Positions 1 to 6,206 of a stretch of DNA of 6,206 nucleotides are shown here, piece by piece. Source of the DNA: Clostridiales bacterium (GTDB lineage: Bacteria; Bacillota; Clostridia; Oscillospirales; Ruminococcaceae); contig JAAZLM010000202.1 in the NCBI GenBank assembly GCA_012799315.1, positions 1-6,206 of the forward strand, given 5' to 3'. The notes below the pieces were generated by a model. That model ran no database searches and was not told the DNA's origin. It saw nothing but the letters and a program-made list of their open reading frames with translations. Numbering within the stretch: the stretch's first letter is position 1; each line of letters starts with the position of its first letter. The translations under genes and the position numbers were made by a program.

Positions 1-295
1 AAGATAGTTCAAGCTCCTTTGAATTCCAATCAATTGGTTGGAATTTTATATCTACGCCGAGCTTTTCCCCAACTTTATTAGCTAGATCTATGTCGAATCC
101 GACAAGGTTTTCCGACTCATCACGGAATCCCATCGGTGCAAATGTATCATCAAGACCGACGATCAATTCGCCCTTATCTTCTACGTATTCCCATCCTGAT
201 AATGCGCTATCTCCGCCCGAACCTTTGTTACCGGTGCATCCAGCGATAGAACCTGCTAGAACTAATGTTAAAGCTAATGCTAAAAACTTTTTCAT
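1..295 (-). CDS. Amino-acid ABC transporter substrate-binding lipoprotein, family 3 (N-terminal part, runs off left edge)
   Basis: This is the first 98 codons of an extracellular solute-binding protein that would deliver an amino acid (or a related polar compound) to an ABC importer. The start is an ATG at 293-295, with a GGAGG ribosome binding site at 304-308, eight bases upstream. Residues 1-19 form a lipoprotein signal peptide (two Lys, a Leu/Ala-rich core, lipobox IAGC), so the mature protein should begin at lipid-modified Cys20. A Gly/Ser/Asn-rich linker follows. The family 3 domain starts near residue 42 (GELIVGLDDTFAPMGF), and residues 66-79 (GFDIDLANKVGEKL) fit the family 3 binding-protein signature. 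Full-length members are usually about 250-300 residues, so roughly two thirds lies outside the window, as would any permease and ATPase genes. The ligand cannot be told from this part. The upstream permease gene is also for amino-acid transport, but this gene has its own promoter. Confidence 0.9.
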   Translation of the reverse strand, partial: MKKFLALALTLVLAGSIAGCTGNKGSGGDSALSGWEYVEDKGELIVGLDDTFAPMGFRDESENLVGFDIDLANKVGEKLGVDIKFQPIDWNSKELELS

Positions 296-339
296 AATAA
301 TATCCTCCATATATCGTGTCAATTTAATCTGCTAAAGTG

Positions 340-368
340 ATAATACCATGAAATCGTATTCTTGTCAA
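340..368 (-). promoter_or_regulatory. Sigma-A type promoter of the substrate-binding lipoprotein gene
   Basis: Read on the minus strand, a perfect -35 box TTGACA (363-368) is followed after exactly 17 bases by TATTAT (340-345). Transcription would start near 333, giving a short leader of about 38 bases with no room for a riboswitch or T-box. It lies in the spacer between the permease gene and the lipoprotein gene, so the lipoprotein gene can be expressed independently. The assignment rests on consensus match and position only. Confidence 0.8.
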
Positions 369-385
369 CATAAACGCTTTATTTC

Positions 386-409
386 GTCGATTTTATGATA
401 AAATTCGAC
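386..409. repeat. Imperfect inverted repeat upstream of the lipoprotein promoter (possible operator)
   Basis: The arms GTCGA+TTTTAT (386-396) and ATAAAA+TTCGAC (398-409) are mirror complements around the single base at 397, with one extra base in the right arm. The element lies about 17 bases upstream of the -35 box at 363-368 and 43 bases past the permease stop codon. As RNA from the minus strand it could fold into a bulged hairpin, but the following bases (GAAATAAAGCG) have no U run, so it is a poor factor-independent terminator. A protein-binding site controlling the amino-acid binding protein gene fits the position better. The regulator is unknown. Confidence 0.4.
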
Positions 410-452
410 TACTGGACAGGATTTTCCGTATAATTTCACAAAGAAACTACCA

Positions 453-1793
453 TCAATTTTGTGTGCGAGTTTTGAAGTTGTAGTATACGAACGAAATTAA
501 TACAATAAATATGCAGAATGTAATATAATATGCAAAAAACGCACTTTGTAATCCGCCGGATAGGATGAATAGTGATCCTATTGTGGCAAATATTGGCACA
601 ATTATCCCCATCGTTGGGCTCTTTATTTCACCGGCTCTATACATCTTAAATACTTTATAATATAGAATGATGTAGAGTAGGTAACTCATTGCAATAGAAA
701 TCTCCGATATATCGGAATTTGGCAATAGGTCAAGTTTCGTAGTTAAGTAGTGCACAATTATCCATATAACCATAATGACATAGGCGTAAATTGCCGAATG
801 TACCGACACACCTAATCTTTCATTAATTGTGCTCAGTCTTTTTGAAAATGGCAATACACTACCACGCAGTGAAAGCGAATACGGTAAACGAATAAAGCCG
901 AGTACAAGCCCATTGACAGTGCCCATTACAGATATAATCACAAATACTAATATAGCCTTTGCTCCAAAACTGCCCAGCAATTTAGATGCGACATAGCTGA
1001 CGTGTTCATCGCCGAGCGCCATAACTTTATCGGCGCCGATATACGATGTTACTCCTAGAAAATACATCACATAGACAATTAATACGAAAATTGGCGCTAG
1101 AATTAATGCAAGTGATAGATTCTTTTTAGATTTATCGATTTCGTGGGCGATCGATGTCGACACTACCCAGCCGTCATATGAAAATGCAATTGGCCCGACT
1201 GCAGTTATCCACGCCGCACCTACAACTTGACTTGATGAGGCATGCCTCAACCCTTCAAGCGGATTGCCAAAAATCAGACCCAACACAGCAATAGAAATCA
1301 GCGGTATCAACTTTATTACCGTGGTAACATTCTGGAATGCGCCTCCGAACCGCCTAGACAAAATATTGTATATAAAACAAATCGTTAAAAATGCGAATCC
1401 TATTAGAATTTGCAACTCAAGTGATAGATCCCATGCGAATAGGATTGAGAGATATATCCCAATAACCCACGATACCACCGCCGATAAAGTCGGATAGTAT
1501 ATAAATGTTTGGAACCATCCGAATCCGCAAGCGAGCCTCTTGCTCCCGAATTCCTCAAAATAAGTAATCACGCCACCCGCTCTATCAGTGCGGGATGATA
1601 ACTGGCTAAGGCACAGCCCACCGAATATGATGCTGATCGCACCTAGCACAAACACAAGTACACCGAGCGGAACGCTCCCACCCGTTGCGATTAAGATATT
1701 ATCGCTTTTGAAAAAAATCCCCGAGCCGATGCAAACACCGACTATCATTGCTATGGCGGTAATTACACCATACTTCCCATTTTCTTTTTTCAT
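453..1793 (-). CDS. APC-superfamily amino-acid permease (LAT-like)
   Basis: This encodes a 446-residue cytoplasmic-membrane transporter expected to move amino acids by exchange or ion coupling. It starts at an ATG (1791-1793) with AGGGGG at 1798-1803 four bases upstream. About 12 hydrophobic segments can be placed at roughly residues 10-29, 40-65, 86-115, 127-146, 154-175, 190-212, 226-248, 277-302, 330-350, 365-382, 394-415 and 418-440, which is the usual APC number and length. The unwound-helix motif IGSGIFF sits at 22-28 in segment 1, where family members contact the substrate backbone. Segment 6 carries IAFSYDGW (202-209) followed by HEID and a Lys-rich loop, as in bacterial relatives of the L-type amino-acid transporters such as the Ser/Thr exchanger SteT. 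Substrate specificity cannot be read from the sequence. It appears to be monocistronic, between its own promoter and the next gene's promoter. No good terminator is seen after it apart from the doubtful repeat at 386-409. Confidence 0.9.
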   Translation of the reverse strand: MKKENGKYGVITAIAMIVGVCIGSGIFFKSDNILIATGGSVPLGVLVFVLGAISIIFGGLCLSQLSSRTDRAGGVITYFEEFGSKRLACGFGWFQTFIYYPTLSAVVSWVIGIYLSILFAWDLSLELQILIGFAFLTICFIYNILSRRFGGAFQNVTTVIKLIPLISIAVLGLIFGNPLEGLRHASSSQVVGAAWITAVGPIAFSYDGWVVSTSIAHEIDKSKKNLSLALILAPIFVLIVYVMYFLGVTSYIGADKVMALGDEHVSYVASKLLGSFGAKAILVFVIISVMGTVNGLVLGFIRLPYSLSLRGSVLPFSKRLSTINERLGVSVHSAIYAYVIMVIWIIVHYLTTKLDLLPNSDISEISIAMSYLLYIILYYKVFKMYRAGEIKSPTMGIIVPIFATIGSLFILSGGLQSAFFAYYITFCIFIVLISFVYYNFKTRTQN

Positions 1794-1829
1794 AAGTCCC
1801 CCTAAATCAAAATTTTAATGTTATTTAGA

Positions 1830-1858
1830 ATTGTATCATAGTATTTTGTTGCAATCAA
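1830..1858 (-). promoter_or_regulatory. Sigma-A type promoter of the APC permease gene
   Basis: On the minus strand, TTGATT (1853-1858) is separated by 17 bases from TACAAT (1830-1835). The predicted start near 1823 gives a leader of about 30 bases before the permease ATG. It lies just downstream of the terminator of the preceding gene, which supports an independent transcription unit. The -35 box matches the consensus at four of six positions. Confidence 0.65.
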
Positions 1859-1882
1859 TTAAATGATAAGAACAGTTCATTG

Positions 1883-1928
1883 CCGAAAATAAAACAAGGC
1901 AGCACTGCCATTAAAGCAGTGTTACCTT
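1883..1928 (-). terminator. Factor-independent terminator after the acidic membrane protein gene
   Basis: Two 13-base arms (1896-1908 and 1916-1928) flank a seven-base loop. On the minus strand the stem has six base pairs next to the loop, one A/C mismatch, then six more pairs including one G-U. It is followed by the T-rich run GTTTTATTTT (about 1886-1895). It begins 34 bases after the stop codon of the acidic protein gene and ends before the permease promoter. The plus strand also has a T-rich flank (TTTAGTTTTAT), but no plus-strand gene points at it, so the minus-strand role is the relevant one. Confidence 0.8.
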
Positions 1929-1962
1929 TAGTTTTATAATTTACAAATTATAGATTATGTGA

Positions 1963-2301
1963 TTAAAATTCTGAATCGTCAACATCGATACCGACATTAA
2001 CATCTAGATTAATTTCAGGCTCTTCATCTTCCTCGCTATCATCGTCGGAATTTACAACATCACCGATCGGAACATCGTCGGATGTTGCGCCGTCTACAGC
2101 TAGCAAATCATCTTCATAATCGTCATACTCATCTTCATAATCAGCATAGTCCTCGTCATCTTCAAAGAATACACTGTCGTTTAATTCATAATCATCATCT
2201 ATTTCTTCACCATTGCGCTTTTTGATCGCAAATATTGCCAATGCCGCAGCACCAGCAGCTGCAAGTAATGCAAATAGGGTAAACAGTAGACCTTTTTTCA
2301 T
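1963..2301 (-). CDS. Small membrane-anchored protein with an extremely acidic tail, function unknown
   Basis: I do not recognise a family for this 112-residue protein. It starts at an ATG (2299-2301) with AGGGG at 2309-2313, seven bases upstream, and it has its own promoter and terminator, so it is likely a real single-gene unit. Residues 5-26 are one Leu/Ala-rich hydrophobic segment after Lys2-Lys3, followed by KKR at 27-29. This reads as a membrane anchor; no lipobox Cys is present, and a signal peptide cleaved after the Ala-rich stretch is less likely but possible. From residue 31 to the end there is no Lys or Arg, and 39 of 82 residues are Asp or Glu. Residues 47-65 form a Tyr-punctuated acidic run (pattern DYxDYEDEYDDYEDD). 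The tail is probably disordered and could bind cations or basic proteins, but that is inference. Topology is ambiguous because positive charges flank both ends of the segment. Low-complexity composition will make homology searches unreliable. Confidence 0.75.
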   Translation of the reverse strand: MKKGLLFTLFALLAAAGAAALAIFAIKKRNGEEIDDDYELNDSVFFEDDEDYADYEDEYDDYEDDLLAVDGATSDDVPIGDVVNSDDDSEEDEEPEINLDVNVGIDVDDSEF

Positions 2302-2335
2302 AATATCGCCCCTTCTCTAATTGATATATATATTT

Positions 2336-2364
2336 ATTATAATACAAATCTATGCTTTTATCAA
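2336..2364 (-). promoter_or_regulatory. Strong sigma-A type promoter of the acidic membrane protein gene
   Basis: On the minus strand, TTGATA (2359-2364), a 17-base spacer and a perfect TATAAT (2336-2341) lie upstream of the acidic protein gene. Transcription would start near 2329, leaving a leader of about 28 bases. A seven-base inverted repeat, ATTGATA (2320-2326) and TATCAAT (2359-2365), brackets the promoter: one arm covers the -35 box and the other falls just downstream of the predicted start. Confidence 0.8.
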
Positions 2365-2415
2365 TAGCTTTATCTGTTAATTTTAGAAATTTTCATTTAT
2401 TTTCCGTTTTATATA

Positions 2416-3132
2416 CTACATATTACCACTCAAATGCATAATAATCGATATAGCACTTATTGGAGCAGTCTCCGCCCGCAATATCCTCTTGCCGAGCGTT
2501 GCTATCTTAATGCCCGATTCTTTTGCTAAGTTAACTTCTTCTACACTGAATCCGCCCTCACTACCTATTAAAATTGAAACATGATGAGTATTTTTAGATA
2601 TTAATTTATCCAGTGACTCACCGCCGCATTCATAGAATAAGATCCCTGTACTAGCGGCGACTTCTTCCACTGCTTCCTGATAGCTAATCATCGGCATTAT
2701 CTGCGGCACGATCCCCCGTCCAGATTGTTTTGCCGCCGATAGTGCAATTTTCTGATATCTTTCTATTTTCCTGCTCATGCTCTGCTTATTCGGGCGGGAA
2801 ACACACCGCTCTGTTAAAACTGGTGTGATCTTACTTACACCAAGTTCAACGGACTTTTGCACGATTAAATCCATCTTATCTAATTTTGGGATCGCTTGAT
2901 ATAGATTCAGCTCCAATGTTGGCTCTGCAATGTTCTCGGACATTGATAGAATCGTCAGTTCGATAGAGTCGCCCATGCTATCAATTTTAGCAATATAGTC
3001 GTGCCCATTGCCATCGCATAGTGTGACTTCTTCGCCGATACTCATTCGCAGCACTCTTGAAATATGTTTTGCATCATCACCACTGATATATGCATGACCA
3101 CCATTTATTTCATCAACAAAAAAACGTGGCAT
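2416..3132 (-). CDS. rsmE: 16S rRNA (uracil1498-N3)-methyltransferase RsmE
   Basis: RsmE uses S-adenosylmethionine to methylate N3 of U1498 in 16S rRNA of the small ribosomal subunit, in the cytoplasm. The 238-residue length is typical of the family. The N-terminal part, about residues 1-70, matches the PUA-like RNA-binding domain (MPRFFVDE..., then a HISRVLRM stretch common in the family). The C-terminal SPOUT (knotted) methyltransferase domain contains the family stretches KLDKMDLIVQKSVELGV (83-99), TERCVSR (107-113), AAKQSGR (133-139), IGSEGGFS (189-196) and LGKRILRAETA (213-223). The last two form the cofactor-binding knot. The ATG start at 3130-3132 is set by AGGGAG at 3141-3146. It lies 12 bases after recG, so it is the last visible gene of the fakA-recG-rsmE group. 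No convincing terminator follows the stop codon, and the next gene begins with its own promoter. Confidence 0.96.
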   Translation of the reverse strand: MPRFFVDEINGGHAYISGDDAKHISRVLRMSIGEEVTLCDGNGHDYIAKIDSMGDSIELTILSMSENIAEPTLELNLYQAIPKLDKMDLIVQKSVELGVSKITPVLTERCVSRPNKQSMSRKIERYQKIALSAAKQSGRGIVPQIMPMISYQEAVEEVAASTGILFYECGGESLDKLISKNTHHVSILIGSEGGFSVEEVNLAKESGIKIATLGKRILRAETAPISAISIIMHLSGNM

Positions 3133-3140
3133 ATCTTCAT

Positions 3141-3147
3141 CTCCCTA
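3141..3147 (-). promoter_or_regulatory. rsmE ribosome binding site overlapping the recG stop codon
   Basis: The minus-strand sequence TAGGGAG joins the recG stop codon TAG (3145-3147) to the rsmE Shine-Dalgarno AGGGAG (3141-3146), eight bases before the rsmE ATG. A ribosome terminating on recG would cover the rsmE initiation region, which suggests translational coupling and places the two genes on one transcript. Confidence 0.75.
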
Positions 3148-5187
3148 ATTAAATCCGTATTCCTCCGCACTTATGAATAATGTCCTCACATGGTGTAGGA
3201 GTGGCTGATTCACATTCGCACTTAAGGTGCTATCTTCCTGCAAAATCCTATGTGCAAGTTCCTGCGCCTCTTTCAGCACTGCCATATCCTGTGACATATC
3301 GGCAATTTTGAGCTGGGGCAATCCGTGTTGCTTTCTCCCAAAGAAATCACCCGGCCCCCTTAACTTCAAGTCCTGTTCGGCGATTTTGAATCCGTCGGTT
3401 GTATTCTTAATAGCAGCTAATCTTTTTCTGTTAGTTTCAGATACATTATCCGTTAGCAATATGCAAAATGATTGATGTTCACCCCTGCCGACACGCCCAC
3501 GCAATTGGTGGAGCTGCGACAATCCGAAACGCTCCGCATTTTCGATCATTATAATAACGGCATTGGGAACATCTATTCCTACTTCGATCACTGTCGTCGA
3601 TACAAGTAGGTCAATTTCCCCCCGTTGGAATCGTTCCATCACATCGTCTTTTTGAGCCGATGGCATCTTCCCGTGTAGGAGTCCAACATTGATATTTCTA
3701 AAAAATCCTTTTGAAAGCTCATTTGCGTATTTAGTTGCCGATGCTAGTTCATTTTCACCTTCATCGATCATCGGGCAAACAATATATCCTTGCCTGCCCT
3801 GCATTATTTTATCCTTAATGAATCCATATGCTCGTTGACGTTTATCGCCCATTATTACATATGTTTCGATTTTTCTTCTGCCTTTTGGCATTTCGTCAAG
3901 TATCGAAATATCTAAATCACCGTATATAATCAGTGCTAGTGTCCTTGGAATTGGTGTTGCCGACATAACTAAAGCATGTGGATTTTCGCCTTTTTCAAGC
4001 AGCATTGAACGATGCTTAACTCCGAATCTATGTTGCTCATCGGTGATCACAAGTCCCAACTTCGCAAATTCAGTATTCTGCTGAATCAATGCGTGCGTGC
4101 CGATAATCAGGCTGTATTTACCACTTGAAATTTCATTCTTTATTTCAGCCTTTTTCTTAGATGTTAACGATCCTGTCAATAGGCATATCTCTATCCCGAG
4201 CGGCCGCAACAACATCTTCAATGTGTTATAATGCTGTGTTGCAAGGATTTCCGTCGGTGCCATTAAGGCGGATTGATACCCATTCTTAAAGCAAAGGTAG
4301 CATAAAGCCGCCGCAACAACAGTTTTACCCGATCCTACATCTCCTTGTAAAAGGCGGTTCATCGGATTGTTACTGCACATATCGTTAATTCCCTCATCTA
4401 TTGAGCGGATCTGCGCCCGTGTTAGCTTGAACGGCAGCGAATTATAAAATTCGCTTAAATCTTTCTTATGCATTTTAGCACCAGTAAGCTTGCGATTGCG
4501 ATTCCTCAACATTGCAAGTCCTAATGATAGCACTAGTAGTTCATCGAATACAAGCCGCCTTTTAGCCCTGTCAAGTGTATCTGCATCTTTAGGGAAATGT
4601 ATGTTGACAACGGACTCCCTCAATGGCGATAGCGAATACTCCTTGCGTATCGTATCGGGCAGTGTTTCCTGCACATATTTACTATATGTAGAAAGGGCGG
4701 TTTTTATATGCTTTTGCCTAATCGCCTGTGATAATCCTTCCGTCAATGGGTATATCGGCAGGATCTTCCTGCTCTCATTTGAATGAATGAACTGCGGTGA
4801 TGACATCTCCTTGCGGTATGCATTCCCCATAACTTTGCCGTACAGAATATATTCCTCGCCTAGAATTAAATTGTCGAATGCATAATTGCTATTGAATATC
4901 GTTATAACTAAATCGGCTGTATCATCGGCTACAATGAGCTTATATATAGTAAGCCCCCGCCTTATAATCTGTGGGGATAACTTCCTCTTAACATATCCTT
5001 TAACCATCGCATTCTCCCCAATAACGACTTGTGATATAGGGGTTGTCTGCGTGTAGTCTATATAATCACGTGGGTATGTGTGTAAAAGTCCCCCAATAGA
5101 GGTTATGCCAAGCTTTTGGTAAAGCTCGGCTCGTTTTGGGCCCACCCCTTTGAGGTAGGTAATATTCATATCTAATTGATTTTCCAT
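3145..5187 (-). CDS. recG: ATP-dependent DNA helicase RecG
   Basis: RecG is a monomeric superfamily 2 helicase that binds branched DNA and drives fork reversal and branch migration in replication restart and recombination repair. I choose ATG 5185-5187 (680 residues) because AGGTGAG lies four bases upstream. An in-frame GTG at 5194-5196 would add three residues but overlaps that same ribosome binding site. Numbered from the ATG: a helix-hairpin-like LKGVGPKRAELYQKLGI stretch (12-28), an OB-fold wedge domain at about 50-150 that contacts the junction, then the helicase domains. Motifs seen are Walker A GDVGSGKT (282-289), PTEILA (311-316), GTHALIQ (363-369), DEQH box (383-386), SATPIPRT (409-416), STTVIEVGIDVPNA (530-543) and motif VI QLRGRVGRG (561-569). 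The conserved LRGPGDFFG translocation region is at 609-617. Length equals the usual Firmicutes size, and all core residues are intact. It follows the fakA-like gene by 39 bases and is tightly linked to rsmE. Confidence 0.97.
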   Translation of the reverse strand: MENQLDMNITYLKGVGPKRAELYQKLGITSIGGLLHTYPRDYIDYTQTTPISQVVIGENAMVKGYVKRKLSPQIIRRGLTIYKLIVADDTADLVITIFNSNYAFDNLILGEEYILYGKVMGNAYRKEMSSPQFIHSNESRKILPIYPLTEGLSQAIRQKHIKTALSTYSKYVQETLPDTIRKEYSLSPLRESVVNIHFPKDADTLDRAKRRLVFDELLVLSLGLAMLRNRNRKLTGAKMHKKDLSEFYNSLPFKLTRAQIRSIDEGINDMCSNNPMNRLLQGDVGSGKTVVAAALCYLCFKNGYQSALMAPTEILATQHYNTLKMLLRPLGIEICLLTGSLTSKKKAEIKNEISSGKYSLIIGTHALIQQNTEFAKLGLVITDEQHRFGVKHRSMLLEKGENPHALVMSATPIPRTLALIIYGDLDISILDEMPKGRRKIETYVIMGDKRQRAYGFIKDKIMQGRQGYIVCPMIDEGENELASATKYANELSKGFFRNINVGLLHGKMPSAQKDDVMERFQRGEIDLLVSTTVIEVGIDVPNAVIIMIENAERFGLSQLHQLRGRVGRGEHQSFCILLTDNVSETNRKRLAAIKNTTDGFKIAEQDLKLRGPGDFFGRKQHGLPQLKIADMSQDMAVLKEAQELAHRILQEDSTLSANVNQPLLHHVRTLFISAEEYGFN

Positions 5188-5191
5188 TGAT

Positions 5192-5198
5192 CTCACCT
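5192..5198 (-). promoter_or_regulatory. recG ribosome binding site that decides the start codon
   Basis: The minus-strand sequence AGGTGAG, complementary to the 16S rRNA 3' tail, is followed by ATCA and then ATG at 5185-5187. The GTG at 5194-5196 lies inside this site and lacks a site of its own, so ATG is favoured. A GCAGG (5196-5200) overlapping the site can pair with CCTGC (minus-strand reading of 5212-5216) across an 11-base loop, which could partly mask it; this is inference from a five-base-pair stem. Confidence 0.6.
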
Positions 5199-5226
5199 GC
5201 CGTTATGAATTGCAGGATAGAATTAT

Positions 5227-6206
5227 CTACTCAACTGAAACAATGTAATAATATACGGGTTGGCCACCATTAATGACGGTGACGTCGATATTATTGCCAA
5301 GTTTATTCTGTATCATTCCAGCTGTAACATTCGCTGCATCTTCGTCAACATCTGCACCGTAAATCAACGTGACAAAGTTCGAATCGCTTTTTACAAGCTT
5401 CCTAGCTAGGCGGTATGTTGCTCTTGTAACGTCACGTTCAGTGAAGCTCAATTTCCCATTATCAAGCGCAAGAATTTCGCCCTTTTTAATTTCGTGACCA
5501 TCATAGTCAGAATCCCTTGCAGCAAATGTGACCTGCCCTGTCGAAACATTATCAATTGCTTTAGTCATATTAAGTCTATTGCGATTGAAATCGGCATCTT
5601 CATCAAAAGCAAGCATTGCTGCTATTCCTTGCGGTATTGTACGTGTTTGTAATACGCACATCTTCTTATGCGCAAGATCAACCGCCTGCTCCGCCGCCAT
5701 GATGATATTCTTATTATTCGGTAGGACAAACACTATCTCCGACGGAGTAGCATTAACAGCCCTAAGGATATCTTCGGTCGATGGATTCATCGTTTGCCCG
5801 CCCTGTACAACATGATCTACGCCAAGATCACTATATAATCTTTCTATGCCGGCACCAGCTGCAACAGCAACAAATCCGAATTGCTTTTCTGCTTTAGCTG
5901 GGGGGAGTTCTTGCTCTTTTTGCATTTTAACTTCTTTCACACGTTCCTCGTGTTGCTCCCTCATATTTTCAATTTTCATACTTGTTAGTGAGCCGAATTT
6001 CAGCCCCTCTTGAAGTGCCGAACCCGGATTGTCGGTATGGCAATGCACTTTTATAATTTCATCATCGTCTACAACGACAACACTATCCCCGATAGTTTCA
6101 AGGAATGCCCTCAATGAAAGAGAATCTTTACTATCTGGATCTTTGTTCACTATGAATTCAGTACAATATGTGAAGGTAATCTCCCCATCATATTCGCCTG
6201 CAGCAT
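5227..6206 (-). CDS. fakA: FakA/YloV-like fatty acid kinase ATP-binding subunit, C-terminal part (runs off right edge)
   Basis: FakA works with a fatty-acid-carrying FakB (DegV family) protein to phosphorylate exogenous fatty acids for phospholipid synthesis. The frame is open to the right edge, so the gene continues upstream. The 325 complete codons here include GEYDGEITFTYCTEFIV next to the edge, typical of the segment after the N-terminal DhaL/DAK2 kinase domain, which lies outside the window. Next come a KVHCHTDNPG segment (6022-6051), a short charged linker rich in Lys and Glu, and the conserved C-terminal domain with GGQTMNPST (5776-5802) and LPNNKNII (5701-5724). The in-frame GTG at 6148-6150 encodes an internal Val of TEFIVNKD and is not the start. 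The ATP-binding residues cannot be checked because they are off the window. The gene precedes recG by 39 bases, an arrangement well known in Firmicutes, and probably shares its transcript. Confidence 0.92.
   Translation of the reverse strand, partial: AAGEYDGEITFTYCTEFIVNKDPDSKDSLSLRAFLETIGDSVVVVDDDEIIKVHCHTDNPGSALQEGLKFGSLTSMKIENMREQHEERVKEVKMQKEQELPPAKAEKQFGFVAVAAGAGIERLYSDLGVDHVVQGGQTMNPSTEDILRAVNATPSEIVFVLPNNKNIIMAAEQAVDLAHKKMCVLQTRTIPQGIAAMLAFDEDADFNRNRLNMTKAIDNVSTGQVTFAARDSDYDGHEIKKGEILALDNGKLSFTERDVTRATYRLARKLVKSDSNFVTLIYGADVDEDAANVTAGMIQNKLGNNIDVTVINGGQPVYYYIVSVE

Noticed and set aside
90..335. An 81-codon open frame on the plus strand
   Set aside because: It runs antisense through the signal peptide and first domain of the substrate-binding lipoprotein gene, and its predicted product is Ser/Pro/Asn-rich and unlike any family.
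296..340. A riboswitch or T-box leader for the amino-acid binding protein gene
   Set aside because: The predicted leader is only about 38 bases, too short for any known class.
369..383. A CcpA cre-like site upstream of the lipoprotein promoter
   Set aside because: Only the AAACGCTTT core fits; at least three defined consensus positions outside the core are wrong, so the match is too weak to call.
1264..1818. Two plus-strand open frames within the permease gene
   Set aside because: They are antisense to a well-supported membrane transporter gene and show no family motifs.
2388..2402. A CodY-like box (AATTTTCA...) downstream of rsmE
   Set aside because: Only the left half matches; four of 15 positions fail in an AT-rich spacer where such half matches are expected by chance.
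2365..2415. A terminator after rsmE
   Set aside because: The spacer is AT-rich but contains no GC-bearing stem followed by a T run, so I cannot support one.
3227..5815. Plus-strand open frames opposite recG and the fakA-like gene
   Set aside because: They are Cys/Ser-rich antisense shadows of conserved coding sequence and resemble no known protein.
6148..6150. GTG as the start of the fakA-like gene
   Set aside because: The frame stays open to the right edge and encodes the conserved TYCTEFIV stretch upstream of it, so the GTG is an internal valine codon.

Overview
The window looks like ordinary chromosomal DNA from a low-GC Gram-positive bacterium, most likely a member of the Clostridia. 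The grounds are: purine-rich Shine-Dalgarno sequences before every visible start, three textbook sigma-A type promoters with 17-base spacers, a fakA/yloV-type gene directly upstream of recG (a recurring Firmicutes neighbourhood), a lipoprotein-type amino-acid binding protein, and an AT-rich base composition. The genus cannot be fixed from this sequence alone. All six genes lie on the minus strand, so transcription runs from right to left.

Right part (6206 to 2416): a fakA-like gene (fatty-acid kinase ATP-binding subunit, entering from beyond the right edge), recG (branch-migration helicase) and rsmE (16S rRNA m3U1498 methyltransferase). The gaps are 39 and 12 bases, and the recG stop codon touches the rsmE ribosome binding site. 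This looks like one housekeeping operon joining lipid metabolism, DNA repair and ribosome modification. No clear terminator is visible after rsmE.

Middle part (2415 to 1794): a strong promoter drives a 112-residue protein with one N-terminal hydrophobic segment and an extremely acidic tail, of unknown function. A factor-independent terminator follows it. Within about 70 bases of that hairpin is the promoter of the next gene.

Left part (1793 to 1): a 12-segment APC-superfamily amino-acid permease, then a spacer of about 157 bases holding an inverted repeat and a consensus promoter, then the first 98 codons of a family 3 amino-acid-binding lipoprotein that runs off the left edge. Both are amino-acid uptake genes, but each has its own promoter, so they are probably separate transcription units.

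I found no mobile element, CRISPR array, RNA gene, phage gene or defence system. No stretch over 300 bases lacks a gene. The least explained items are the acidic membrane-anchored protein and the inverted repeats in the intergenic spacers. I do not see a convincing new biological system here.
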